From contig NZ_SSMY01000006.1 in assembly GCF_004799495.1 (NCBI RefSeq), positions 186,001-250,000 on the forward strand: a stretch of DNA of 64,000 nucleotides, written 5' to 3'. A program made the position numbers and the translations under genes. Source of the stretch: Sphingomonas sp. Its GTDB lineage: Bacteria; Pseudomonadota; Alphaproteobacteria; Sphingomonadales; Sphingomonadaceae. Below, piece after piece: positions 1 through 7,898 of the stretch (position 1 is the stretch's first letter; each line of letters starts with the position of its first letter). Below the pieces are notes generated by a model, which searched no databases, was not told the DNA's origin, and worked only from the letters and a program-made list of their open reading frames with translations.

Positions 1-895
1 TGCCGGCACGCTTGAGCGCCATTTCCATCGAGCGGTAGGCGCCCGATCCCTCGGGCTCCGGCGCGGTCACGTGATAGGCATCGCCCGACAGGCCGTAGCC
101 GACGACTTCGCAATAGATCTTCGCGCCGCGCGCCTTGGCATGCTCATATTCCTCGAGCACGACCACGCCCGCGCCCTCGCCCATCACGAAGCCTTCGCGC
201 GCCTCGTCATACGGACGGCTCGCTTCTTCGGGCCGGTCGTTGAAGTCGGTGTTGAGCGCGCGCGCCGCGGCGAACCCGGCGATCCCGATCGGACAGATCG
301 TGCTTTCGGATCCCCCCGCGAGCATCACGTCGGCATCGTCCATCGCGATCATTCGCGCGGCATCGCCGATCGAATGCGCCCCGGTCGAACAGGCGGTGAC
401 GACCGCATGGTTGGGACCCATCAACCCGTATTTGATCTGTACCTGCCCGGTGATCAGGTTGATCAGGCGGCCGTGGACGAAGTGCGGGCTGACCCGGCGC
501 GGGCCTTTTTCCGCGAGCACCAGCGACTCGCTTTCGATCCCGGGCAAGCCACCGATCCCCGACCCGATCGAACAGCCGGCGCGCAACCGCTCGGCTTCGC
601 TCATCTCGGTCAGTCCGGCATCTTCGAGAGCTTGGCCCGCGGCGTCGATGCCGTAGATGATGAACGGGTCGACCTGGCGCTGGACCTTGTGGTCGACGCG
701 CTTGCCCGGATCGAAGCCATATTCGTGGTCGGCGGGCTTCACCTCGCACGCGATCGTGCAGGGATATTCGCTCGCGTCGAACCGCGTGATCTGGCCCGCG
801 CCCGACTTGCCGGCGAGCAGGTTCTTCCAGGTCGTTTCGACATCGCCCCCCAACGGGGTCACCAGGCCCAGCCCGGTCACGACGACACGCCGCAT
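1..895 (-). CDS. fabF: beta-ketoacyl-ACP synthase II (partial, 3' end outside window)
   Basis: Condensing enzyme that extends acyl-ACP with malonyl-ACP in type II fatty acid synthesis. The translation opens with MRRVVVTGLGLVTPLGGD, the usual FabF start, and contains the nucleophile motif VVTACSTGAHS with its active-site cysteine. About 298 codons are present; the rest, including the catalytic histidines, lies beyond base 1. The ATG at 895 is preceded by a GGAG ribosome site. It lies about 115 bp downstream of acpP on the same strand, the common acpP-fabF order. Confidence 0.96.
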   Translation of the reverse strand, partial: MRRVVVTGLGLVTPLGGDVETTWKNLLAGKSGAGQITRFDASEYPCTIACEVKPADHEYGFDPGKRVDHKVQRQVDPFIIYGIDAAGQALEDAGLTEMSEAERLRAGCSIGSGIGGLPGIESESLVLAEKGPRRVSPHFVHGRLINLITGQVQIKYGLMGPNHAVVTACSTGAHSIGDAARMIAMDDADVMLAGGSESTICPIGIAGFAAARALNTDFNDRPEEASRPYDEAREGFVMGEGAGVVVLEEYEHAKARGAKIYCEVVGYGLSGDAYHVTAPEPEGSGAYRSMEMALKRAG

Positions 896-1010
896 GCCAT
901 TCTCCAATTCGTTCACGTCAAAATGCGAAACGGCCCCCCGGCCCTGGATTGCCCGGGGACGGGGAGCCGCTCGTTACTCTACACCGCGGCAAAGCGCCAC
1001 GGAAAGGGCC

Positions 1011-1247
1011 TTAGCCCTGGTTCGCGTCGATATAGGTGATCGCGTCGTTGACGGTCGAAATCTTCTCCGCGGCGTCGTCCGGGATCTCGACCCCGAATTC
1101 CTCCTCGAACGCCATCACCAGCTCGACGATGTCGAGGCTGTCGGCACCGAGATCGTCGATGAAGCTCGCCTCGGGCGTCACCGCACTGGCTTCGACACCC
1201 AGGTGCTCGACCACGATCTTCTTCACCCGGTCGGCAGTATCGCTCAT
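1011..1247 (-). CDS. acpP: acyl carrier protein
   Basis: Carries growing acyl chains on a 4'-phosphopantetheine arm for the Fab enzymes. The 78-residue acidic protein has the DSLD attachment motif, with the modified serine at about residue 37. A start nine bases upstream at 1256 is possible, but AGAGGGA sits at a better distance from the ATG at 1247, giving [10 protein letters not shown], the common ACP N-terminus. Its neighbours are fabF downstream and, across three exported-protein genes, fabG and fabD. Confidence 0.97.
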   Translation of the reverse strand: MSDTADRVKKIVVEHLGVEASAVTPEASFIDDLGADSLDIVELVMAFEEEFGVEIPDDAAEKISTVNDAITYIDANQG

Positions 1248-1331
1248 TCGTCGCATCCCTCTATTGTCGGGGGACTTCCCCCGGGGTTTCCTGAACGCAC
1301 GTAGAACGCGGTTAGTGCCCGCGCAAGGGGG

Positions 1332-1874
1332 TCAGGCGGCGGCGAACCGCGCCGTCCAGAATTCCTCGATGCCTAAGGAGGCGATCAGCATACCGATCAG
1401 CCTGGCGCGGCGACCGGACGTATCTACGCGAGCGGCGATCAACGCCTGTGCCGCGGCTACGCCGCTGGCGTCCGACGCTTGCGGGGTCGTAAAATCGCGC
1501 CGAACTGCCTCGGGAAGTCCGCTATAGACACGCTCCACGGTGGCGATCGACACGCCGTCCGACGTCAGCGCGGCTTCGACCGCCGGTCGCGCCAGCCGTG
1601 CGAACAGGATCGCGCTCGCTACATGAGTCGCGGCATCCGACCAGCCATGTTTCTTTTTGCAAGTGTCGACGACGGCCATTACCGGCGCCAGCGCGGCATC
1701 TTGACGCGTTCCGTCGGCAACCAGCGTGTCACCAACGATGTGCTGGTACTTCGCGATCTCGACCGGGCCCAGTTCGGTCGCCATGCAGTCGAGCGACGCT
1801 CGATCGGCGGCATGGGCAGGCGTTGCCAACAGGCCGGCCAGCACGACGGTCGACAATAGAAAAGCGTGTTTCAT
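1332..1874 (-). CDS. small exported protein of unknown function (paralogue A)
   Basis: A 180-residue protein with a clear Sec signal peptide (MKHAFLLSTVVLAGLLATPAHA). The mature part is alanine-rich and mostly helical, with one cysteine near its N-terminus (DCMATELGP) and another in TCKKKHGW. It shares the Cys-x5-LGP and Cys-x4/5-Trp pattern with the next gene upstream, so the two are probably tandem duplicates. Its ATG overlaps the stop of that gene (ATGA), indicating translational coupling. I do not recognise the family and assign no function. Confidence 0.8.
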   Translation of the reverse strand: MKHAFLLSTVVLAGLLATPAHAADRASLDCMATELGPVEIAKYQHIVGDTLVADGTRQDAALAPVMAVVDTCKKKHGWSDAATHVASAILFARLARPAVEAALTSDGVSIATVERVYSGLPEAVRRDFTTPQASDASGVAAAQALIAARVDTSGRRARLIGMLIASLGIEEFWTARFAAA

Positions 1875-2407
1875 GACGCGGCGAAATCCCCAGGATAGAA
1901 TTCAATTCCCGCGAGCGCAGCGAAATAGAGCAGGATGTGGCGGCGGGTGCGAAGAACAGGGGCCGCGACGGCAACGGCGTTGAGCGCACCGGGCGAGGCT
2001 TTCGCGATCAGGCTCTTGCGGTCCTGGATCGGCAAGGCGGCATAGCTCGTCACGAGCTTGGCAGTGTCAAGCCCTTCCGACTTTAGGGCCGACTCGGCAC
2101 CCAATTTGGTCGCGCGACTTTGCGTGTAGGAGATCGCCGCCTGGACGGCATCGGGCGACCAGTCGTTCGCCACGCGGCACCCCTGTCGCGCGGCGAGCAA
2201 GGCTTCGCGATCGGCATCGAGCGCGCCGGCGGGGTTGGTGCCCTTGTCCGCCGCCGCGACGACCCCGGTACCGATCCGCTGCATCGCGGCCGGACCGAGT
2301 TTCGCCTCGATGCAACCGATATCGCCCGTCGCCGCCCGGGCGGTGACGGGCGCGAAAGTGGCGAGAGCGAGAAACGCGCAGAAGATACGGGAAATGGTGT
2401 GGTGCAT
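1871..2407 (-). CDS. small exported protein of unknown function (paralogue B)
   Basis: A 178-residue protein with a signal peptide ending near ARAATG and a helical mature domain. It carries the same two-cysteine framework as its neighbour (GCIEAKLGP, then GCRVANDW), plus a similar helix containing SxxTKLGAESAL and a C-terminal hydrophobic stretch (HILLYFAALAGIEF). The stop overlaps the start of the downstream paralogue. Its start directly abuts the stop of the third gene of the group. Function unknown. Confidence 0.8.
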   Translation of the reverse strand: MHHTISRIFCAFLALATFAPVTARAATGDIGCIEAKLGPAAMQRIGTGVVAAADKGTNPAGALDADREALLAARQGCRVANDWSPDAVQAAISYTQSRATKLGAESALKSEGLDTAKLVTSYAALPIQDRKSLIAKASPGALNAVAVAAPVLRTRRHILLYFAALAGIEFYPGDFAAS

Positions 2408-3049
2408 TTATCCGGCCTTGTAAGCGGCCGCGGCCGCCTGTTGCTGATACAAGCCCCACAATGCGCGCGCGAGCAGAGGCGCGAGCGTTTGGCGCTGCTC
2501 TTCGGTCAGTGCCGCCGGATCGAGCCCCGCCGCCTTGAGCTGCGCCGTCGCGACCGCCATGCGAGCGCCATCGACTTGCCCCGACGCGAACGCGGCCTTC
2601 GTGTCGGCATCGAGCCTGGCGTCGAGCGCACGCACGACGGCGACGGTCAGGCCGAGATCGCGCCCTTGGTAGATCGCGTCTTCGGCCAGGATCTTGGCCG
2701 AAAAGAACTTCACCGCGATATCCTGCCGCTTCGCGCTCCAGCCCGTTCCGGCACGGCAGGCCGCGATCGCCTCCCCGACCATCTGGAACGTCTCTTTCTG
2801 CTTGCTGGTTTTCGCAGCGTAGCCGTTCTTGACGAGATCGACCGCGTCGGGCCGGGGAATGCGGTGCGTGTATTGATAGATGCAGCCGACCGGGCCCATG
2901 TCCTTGCCGGTGAGTTCGCCGCCGCTCGAGATCGTGTCGCTGCCGCCGGGCAGACCGCGCTGGCTATAATCGGGGCCAAAGCGCTGCGCCGCGGCGGGTG
3001 TCGCTGCAAACGCGGCAAAGCCGCCCGCGATGATTAGCCATCGGTTCAT
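2408..3049 (-). CDS. exported protein of unknown function (third member of tandem group)
   Basis: A 213-residue protein beginning MNRWLIIAGGFAAFAATPAAAQ, a signal peptide. The ATG at 3049 is chosen over a TTG at 3064 because GGGAGG lies just ahead of it. After the signal there is a cysteine in VGCIYQYTH and another in AACRAGTGW, the spacing seen in the two downstream genes. The C-terminal half (LDPAALTEEQRQTLAPLLARAL) is helical. The three genes form a compact minus-strand unit between fabG and acpP. Function unknown. Confidence 0.78.
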   Translation of the reverse strand: MNRWLIIAGGFAAFAATPAAAQRFGPDYSQRGLPGGSDTISSGGELTGKDMGPVGCIYQYTHRIPRPDAVDLVKNGYAAKTSKQKETFQMVGEAIAACRAGTGWSAKRQDIAVKFFSAKILAEDAIYQGRDLGLTVAVVRALDARLDADTKAAFASGQVDGARMAVATAQLKAAGLDPAALTEEQRQTLAPLLARALWGLYQQQAAAAAYKAG

Positions 3050-3073
3050 CGTTCGTCCTCCCAAATTCGCCTG

Positions 3074-3814
3074 TCAGATCATCGCCATGCCGCCGTTGAC
3101 ATGCAACGTCTGTCCGGTGACGTACCCCGCTTCCTTCGACGCGAGATAGACCACTGCGGCGCCGATATCCTCGCCGGTGCCCAGGTCGCCCGCTGGAATT
3201 CGGGTGAGCAGCGCGGTCTTCTGCGCCTCGGGCAGCACGTCGGTCATCGCCGAGCGGATGAAGCCCGGTGCCACGCAATTGACCGTGATGTTGCGGCTCG
3301 CGAGTTCCTGCGCCAGCGCCTTCGACATGCCGACCAGCCCGGCTTTCGATGCGGCATAATTAGCTTGGCCGGGGTTGCCTGTCGCGCCGACCACGCTGGT
3401 GATCGAGATGACGCGGCCGAACCGCGCCTTCATCATCGGCTTGGCGGCGGCGCGGATCAGGCGGAACGCGGCCTCCAGATTGATGCGGATGACTTGATCC
3501 CACTCGTCGTCCTTCATCCGCATCGCGAGGTTGTCGCGCGTGACGCCGGCATTGTTGACCAGAATGTCGAGCTTACCCAGCGCCTCGACGGCCGAGGGTA
3601 CCAGCGCATCGACCGCAGCGCCGTCCGACAGGTTGCACGGCAGCGCGACATGATCGCCGCCAAGCGACGCGCGGAAATCCTCGAGCTTCTCCGCATTCGA
3701 CCCCGACACCGCGAGCCGCGCGCCCTGCCCCGCCAGCGCTCGCGCGATCGCCGATCCGATCCCCCCCGAAGCGCCGGTCACCAGCGCGGTCATGCCTGTC
3801 AGGTCGAACATCAT
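3074..3814 (-). CDS. fabG: 3-oxoacyl-ACP reductase
   Basis: NADPH-dependent reductase that converts 3-oxoacyl-ACP to 3-hydroxyacyl-ACP. This 246-residue short-chain dehydrogenase has the Rossmann motif TGASGGIG near residue 15, the NNAG motif, and the catalytic Ser-Tyr-Lys set in SITSVVG and YAASKAG. The C-terminus (GYVTGQTLHVNGGMAMI) is typical of FabG. An AGGAGA site precedes two consecutive ATGs, so the start could be one codon later. It follows fabD by 6 bp. Confidence 0.97.
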   Translation of the reverse strand: MMFDLTGMTALVTGASGGIGSAIARALAGQGARLAVSGSNAEKLEDFRASLGGDHVALPCNLSDGAAVDALVPSAVEALGKLDILVNNAGVTRDNLAMRMKDDEWDQVIRINLEAAFRLIRAAAKPMMKARFGRVISITSVVGATGNPGQANYAASKAGLVGMSKALAQELASRNITVNCVAPGFIRSAMTDVLPEAQKTALLTRIPAGDLGTGEDIGAAVVYLASKEAGYVTGQTLHVNGGMAMI

Positions 3815-3820
3815 TCTCTC

Positions 3821-4756
3821 CTAGAAACTCTTCGCCAGCGCTTCGATGTCGTCCATCGAGATCACGCTGACCGCATCGACATCGGGCGCGATGCGCTTGA
3901 CCATCGGGGCGAGCACCTTGCCGCCGAATTCGACAAAGTGCGTGACGCCGGCATCCGCCATATTGAGCACCGATTCGCGCCAGCGCACCATACCAGTGAC
4001 TTGCTCGACCAGCAGACGGCGGATCGTATCGGGATCGCTCACCGGCTGCGCGGTGACGTTGGCGAACACCGGCACGAGCGGCGTGTCGATCTTCACCTCG
4101 CCCAGCGCGCTGCTCATCACGTCGGCGGCGGGCTGCATCATCGGGCAATGGAACGGGGCGGAAACGGGAAGCGCGATCGCGCGCTTGGCGCCGTGATCCT
4201 TGGCGATCTCGATCGCGCGATCGATCGCGGCCTTGGCGCCCGAGATCACCACCTGCGACGGATCGTTGTCGTTGGCGACGGTGCACACCTCGCCCTGCGC
4301 GGCCGCGTCTGCGATCTTCTGCGCGGTCGCGAGGTCGCAGCCGAGCAACGCCGCCATCGCGCCCTGCCCGACCGGCACCGCCGCCTGCATCGCCTCGCCG
4401 CGACGGCGCAACAGCAGCGCAGTAGTCGCAAGGTCGAACGCGCCCGCGGCGCACAGCGCAGTATATTCGCCAAGGCTGTGGCCCGCTACGTAATCGGCCT
4501 TGTCGGCTAGCCGCACGTCGCCCGCCTGCTCCAGCACGCGCAACGTCGCGATCGCGTTGGCCATGATCGCCGGCTGGGCGTTGGCGGTCAGCGTCAGTTC
4601 CTCCGCCGGCCCTTCGAACATCAATGTCGAGAGATGCTGGCCGAGCGCGTCATCGACCTCCTGAAACACCGCGCGGGCGATCGGGCTCGCGTCGTTGAGC
4701 GCCTTGCCCATACCGACTGCCTGGCTGCCCTGCCCCGGGAAAATGAACGCGCGCAT
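3821..4756 (-). CDS. fabD: malonyl-CoA:ACP transacylase
   Basis: Transfers malonyl from CoA to ACP to feed fatty acid elongation. The 311-residue protein starts MRAFIFPGQGSQAVGMG and contains the nucleophile elbow GHSLGEY and the histidine region APFHCPMM. The start at 4756 is supported by AAGGAG ahead of it; a longer frame to 4777 lacks such support. It is the first gene of the fabD-fabG pair and is divergent from the gene at 4970. Confidence 0.97.
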   Translation of the reverse strand: MRAFIFPGQGSQAVGMGKALNDASPIARAVFQEVDDALGQHLSTLMFEGPAEELTLTANAQPAIMANAIATLRVLEQAGDVRLADKADYVAGHSLGEYTALCAAGAFDLATTALLLRRRGEAMQAAVPVGQGAMAALLGCDLATAQKIADAAAQGEVCTVANDNDPSQVVISGAKAAIDRAIEIAKDHGAKRAIALPVSAPFHCPMMQPAADVMSSALGEVKIDTPLVPVFANVTAQPVSDPDTIRRLLVEQVTGMVRWRESVLNMADAGVTHFVEFGGKVLAPMVKRIAPDVDAVSVISMDDIEALAKSF

Positions 4757-4969
4757 CGACGTCTCCTTGCTTGGCATCGGCAGTAGAAAGCCGCGCGGTC
4801 CGGCGCAAGCACACGCCGCCGCCCGGAAAACATGAACGATTGGTCAATATTACTGCCATTTCGCGACACTTTGCGACCAAATCGCAGGTATGCTGCGACG
4901 GGACCGCGACACCTCGTTCCCACATCCAGATCGACGCCAAACACGACGTCGTTCGAAATGGAGGTTGTC

Positions 4970-5305
4970 ATGAAGAAGTTCCTTATCGGCGCGCTTGCCG
5001 CCGCGATGCTGGCGAGCCCGGTTGCGATCACGCCGGCCTCGGCCGCGCCCCAACGCCACGATCGCTATCAGGCGAACCGCCACGGCCAGCAGGCGCCGCG
5101 CTATCACCAGTGGAGCCGCGGTCAGCGGTTCGACCGCCGTTATGCCCAGAACTATCGCGAGATCCCGAACTGGCAGCAGTATCGCGGCCGCCGCCTCTAC
5201 GCGCCGCCGCGCGGGTATCACTGGGTGCGCTCGGGCAACGACGCCGTGCTGGTCGCGGTGGCCGGCGGGCTGATCGGCGCGGTGCTGTCGGGCGCGTTCA
5301 ACTAG
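4970..5305 (+). CDS. RcnB-family periplasmic protein
   Basis: A 111-residue exported protein. The signal peptide MKKFLIGALAAAMLASPVA is followed by a basic, Tyr/Arg/Gln-rich region and the RcnB-type ending: a W-R-G-Q-RF stretch, PPRGYHWVRSGNDAVLVAVA, then a glycine-rich hydrophobic tail. E. coli RcnB takes part in nickel and cobalt homeostasis, but many alphaproteobacterial relatives have no proven metal role. GGAGG lies 5 bases before the ATG at 4970. Longer in-frame starts lack the signal peptide at the N-terminus and were rejected. Confidence 0.82.
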   Translation: MKKFLIGALAAAMLASPVAITPASAAPQRHDRYQANRHGQQAPRYHQWSRGQRFDRRYAQNYREIPNWQQYRGRRLYAPPRGYHWVRSGNDAVLVAVAGGLIGAVLSGAFN

Positions 5306-5413
5306 GGCGCTCGGCAATAGCCGAAACGAATGGGCGGCGGGCTTCGGCTCGCCGCCCTTTTCGTGCCCGCGCAATGCTGGCAGAGGAGCGTCGGTACAAC
5401 AGGGGAGCGCGGC

Positions 5414-6190
5414 GTGGCACGGTCGACATTCATCGCATTGGCGGCGCTCGCGATCGGCGTGCCGGCGCTGGTCGTGGCGCAGGACACTCCGACTTACCTG
5501 CCCGACGGCAGCCTCGACATGACGCAGATCCTGCCGCCCGCTCCGGTTAAGGGCGACCCGCGCTACGAGGCCGACCGGCGCATCTTCAAGGCGACGCGCC
5601 ACTGGCTCGGCACCCCACGCGGCGACATGGCGACGCGCGATGTTAGGACCGGTGGCCCGGCGATGGCTGAGGCGTTCAGCTGTTCGCTCGGGATCAAGCT
5701 CGATCCCGCGATGGCACCCAAGACGATGAAGCTGATCGCGATCGGCGGCGCCACCGCCAACGCACAATCGCGCGCGTCGAAGGATTTCTTCAAGCGGCTG
5801 CGCCCGTACCAGATCGACAAGGGCAAGACATGCCAGGCGCCGGGAGAACTCGCGGGCAGCTACGATTATCCGTCGGGCCACACGACCTGGGGCTGGACCT
5901 GGGCGATTATCCTCGCGAACCTGGCGCCCGACCGCGCCACGCCGATCCTGCAGCGCGGCCGCGCCTATGGCGAAAGCCGCGTGGTGTGCGGCGTGCATAA
6001 CTATAGCGCGATCGAGGCCGGACGAGTCACCGCCTCCGCCACCTACGCCGCCGAACTCGGCCAGCCCGAGTTCCAGGCCGATCTCGCCGCCGCGCGCGCC
6101 GAACTGACCGCGCTGCGCGCCAGTCCAGCCGCGCCGAAGCCCGAAAAATGCGCCGCCGAGGCGAACCTCGTCGCGCTCCACATTCTCTAA
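5414..6190 (+). CDS. class A acid phosphatase-like PAP2 protein (altered active site)
   Basis: A 258-residue exported protein of the bacterial class A nonspecific acid phosphatase (PhoN/PhoC) family. The GTG at 5414 is chosen because AGGGGAG lies just upstream and a signal peptide follows directly. The three PAP2 motifs are recognisable: K123-x6-R130-P131, PSGH at 153-156, and SR(188-189)-x5-H195. In the third motif the aspartate expected four residues after the histidine is alanine (HNYSA). Because that Asp normally polarises the nucleophilic His, activity may be reduced or changed. Confidence 0.85.
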   Translation: MARSTFIALAALAIGVPALVVAQDTPTYLPDGSLDMTQILPPAPVKGDPRYEADRRIFKATRHWLGTPRGDMATRDVRTGGPAMAEAFSCSLGIKLDPAMAPKTMKLIAIGGATANAQSRASKDFFKRLRPYQIDKGKTCQAPGELAGSYDYPSGHTTWGWTWAIILANLAPDRATPILQRGRAYGESRVVCGVHNYSAIEAGRVTASATYAAELGQPEFQADLAAARAELTALRASPAAPKPEKCAAEANLVALHIL

Positions 6191-6310
6191 GGGTTGCGTT
6201 CGGCGGGTTTTTCCGCCAATGGCCCGCGCTTCCGACAAACGGAAAAGACGATAGCCGGAGGGGCGCAGCACGGTGCTGTGTCAGCGATCGGCCAACAGTG
6301 AGACGAAAGC
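6191..6310 (+). promoter_or_regulatory. leader of the S6-S18-L9 operon with possible autoregulatory hairpin
   Basis: This 120-bp stretch ahead of rpsF holds a short hairpin just after the phosphatase stop (GGCGG/CCGCC around a T-run near 6198-6215) and a second one, GCAGCAC/GTGCTGT near 6265-6282. In many bacteria an S6:S18 complex represses its own operon by binding a leader structure. Whether this hairpin is that site is inference; I did not match a consensus. Confidence 0.3.
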
Positions 6311-6709
6311 ATGGCTCTTTACGAGCACGTGTTCCTTGCGCGCCAGGATCTGGCGCAGGCGCAAGTGGACGCTCTGGCGGAAGCCGCCACCAAGATCGTG
6401 ACCGACAACAAGGGCAGGGTCGTCAAGACCGAGACCTGGGGCCTGCGCAGCCTCGCGTATCGCATCGCGAAGAACCGCAAGGCGCATTATGTGATGCTCG
6501 AAATCGACGCCCCCGGCGCGGTCGTCGCCGAGCTGGAACGCCAGACCCAGATCAACGAGGACGTGATCCGCTACATGACCGTCAAGGTCGACGAGCACGA
6601 GAACGGCCCGAGCGTCATGATGCGCAAGGGTGAGCGCGACCGCGAGCGCGGTCGTGACCGGGGCGACCGCCCCGACCGCGGTCCCCGCGGCGGCTTCGAC
6701 GGCGAATAA
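6311..6709 (+). CDS. rpsF: 30S ribosomal protein S6
   Basis: Structural protein of the 30S platform that pairs with S18. The 132-residue protein has the S6 ferredoxin-like fold sequence from [14 protein letters not shown] through [18 protein letters not shown], then a charged Arg/Asp-rich tail ([16 protein letters not shown]), as in many alphaproteobacteria. It is first in the rpsF-rpsR-rplI operon, 12 bp before rpsR. Confidence 0.98.
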   Translation: MALYEHVFLARQDLAQAQVDALAEAATKIVTDNKGRVVKTETWGLRSLAYRIAKNRKAHYVMLEIDAPGAVVAELERQTQINEDVIRYMTVKVDEHENGPSVMMRKGERDRERGRDRGDRPDRGPRGGFDGE

Positions 6710-6721
6710 GGAACTATAGAC

Positions 6722-6946
6722 ATGGCACGACCCTTTTTCCGCCGCCGCAAGAGCTGCCCCTTTTCCGCGAAGGATGCTCCCCGGATCGATTACAAGGACG
6801 TTCGTCTGCTGCAGGGCTTCGTGTCCGAACGCGGCAAGATCGTCCCGTCGCGCATCACCTCGGTGAGCGCGAAGAAGCAGCGCGAGCTCGCCCAGGCGAT
6901 CAAGCGCGCGCGTCACCTGGGCCTGCTGCCCTACCTCGTGAAGTAA
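6722..6946 (+). CDS. rpsR: 30S ribosomal protein S18
   Basis: A 74-residue small-subunit protein that forms a heterodimer with S6 and binds helix 23 of 16S rRNA. Recognised from [19 protein letters not shown] and the conserved C-terminal [13 protein letters not shown]. The N-terminus has a CPF element (SCPFSAKD). It sits between rpsF and rplI with 12-bp gaps on both sides. Confidence 0.98.
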   Translation: MARPFFRRRKSCPFSAKDAPRIDYKDVRLLQGFVSERGKIVPSRITSVSAKKQRELAQAIKRARHLGLLPYLVK

Positions 6947-6958
6947 GGAGCAGACACG

Positions 6959-7579
6959 ATGGACGTTATTCTGCTGGAACGCGTCGAGAAGCTCGGCGCC
7001 ATCGGCGATGTCGTGACGGTGAAGGACGGCTTCGCCCGTAACTTCCTGTTGCCCAACAAGAAGGCGCTTCGCGCCAACGACGCCAACAAGAAGGTCTTCG
7101 AGGCGAACCGCGCGCGGATCGAGGCGGACAACGCCAATCGCCGCAGCGAGGCCGAGAAGGACGCCAAGTCCTACGACGGCGCGTCGGTGACGCTGATCCG
7201 CCAGGCGTCGAACACCGGCCAGCTCTACGGCTCGGTCGCGGTGCGCGACCTGGTCGAGGCACTCGAGGCCGCGGGACATAAGGTCGCCAAGTCGGCGATC
7301 GTGCTCAACAAGCCAATCAAGGCGATCGGCCTGTACGAGGTCAACGTGGCGCTGCACCCCGAAGTGTCGGTGACCGTCAAGGTCAACGTCGCGCGCTCGC
7401 CCGAAGAGGCCGAGATGCAGTCGCAGGGCGTCGACGTGATGGCGGCGATGTTCGAAAAGGACGAAGCCGGCTTCATCGAGGAGTTCGACCCCAACGCCGA
7501 GCCGGGCGCGACCGCCGAGGTCAAGGTGGTGGCCGACGAGCCGCAGGCCGACGCGACCGAGGAAGCTTCGGAAGCCTGA
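6959..7579 (+). CDS. rplI: 50S ribosomal protein L9 with extended acidic C-terminus
   Basis: Large-subunit protein near the L1 stalk that helps keep the reading frame. The N-terminal RNA-binding domain (MDVILLERVEKLGAIGDVV, DGFARNFLLP) and the C-terminal domain (GQLYGSVAVRDLVEAL) are both present. At 206 residues it is about 55 longer than E. coli L9. The extra tail after SVTVKVNVARSPEEAEMQ is acidic and low in complexity. AAGGAG precedes the ATG. A terminator hairpin follows the stop. Confidence 0.97.
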   Translation: MDVILLERVEKLGAIGDVVTVKDGFARNFLLPNKKALRANDANKKVFEANRARIEADNANRRSEAEKDAKSYDGASVTLIRQASNTGQLYGSVAVRDLVEALEAAGHKVAKSAIVLNKPIKAIGLYEVNVALHPEVSVTVKVNVARSPEEAEMQSQGVDVMAAMFEKDEAGFIEEFDPNAEPGATAEVKVVADEPQADATEEASEA

Positions 7580-7599
7580 TCGCTTCTACCAAGCCAAGA

Positions 7600-7636
7600 A
7601 AAAGGGCCGTCCGGATCGTCTCTGGGCGGCCCTTTT
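7600..7636 (+). terminator. Rho-independent terminator after rplI
   Basis: A 12-bp stem, AAAGGGCCGTCC paired with GGGCGGCCCTTT (one G-T pair) around a 10-11 base loop, ending in T residues. It lies about 20 bp after the rplI stop and would end the rpsF-rpsR-rplI transcript. Confidence 0.85.
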
Positions 7637-7686
7637 CATGTGGCTCTCTGGGAGGGGGAGGAGAGCCGCGACGTTCCGGCGGGGGA

Positions 7687-7815
7687 TCAGAACGTCGAAA
7701 CGCAGGCGCCAAGCACGGCCGCGAGGGGGATGAGAGCGAAGACGACGGGCAGGACGTTTTTCACGGGCGGCAAATCCAGCGGGTCGTGATGACCCATGCA
7801 GCTGAAAATGCGCAT
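7687..7815 (-). CDS. possible 42-residue membrane protein
   Basis: A short frame encoding MRIFSCMGHHDPLDLPPV followed by one hydrophobic helix (VLPVVFALIPLAAVLGACV) and a three-residue end. The start could also be the ATG at 7818 or the one at 7797; only a weak GGAA sits upstream. The compositional switch from polar to a single clean membrane segment makes a real small protein plausible. No family is recognised. Confidence 0.4.
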   Translation of the reverse strand: MRIFSCMGHHDPLDLPPVKNVLPVVFALIPLAAVLGACVSTF

Positions 7816-7898
7816 CATGCGCAAAGTTTCCAAGAGATGAACGAAATAGATTTTGCTTGGGTCGGGGAACTTTTTCGTCGCGCGGCTCTCCTGCGATG

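Noticed and set aside
4850-6271. 473-codon minus-strand open frame opposite the RcnB-like and phosphatase genes
   Set aside because: Arg/Gly-rich shadow of two well-supported plus-strand genes; no ribosome site.
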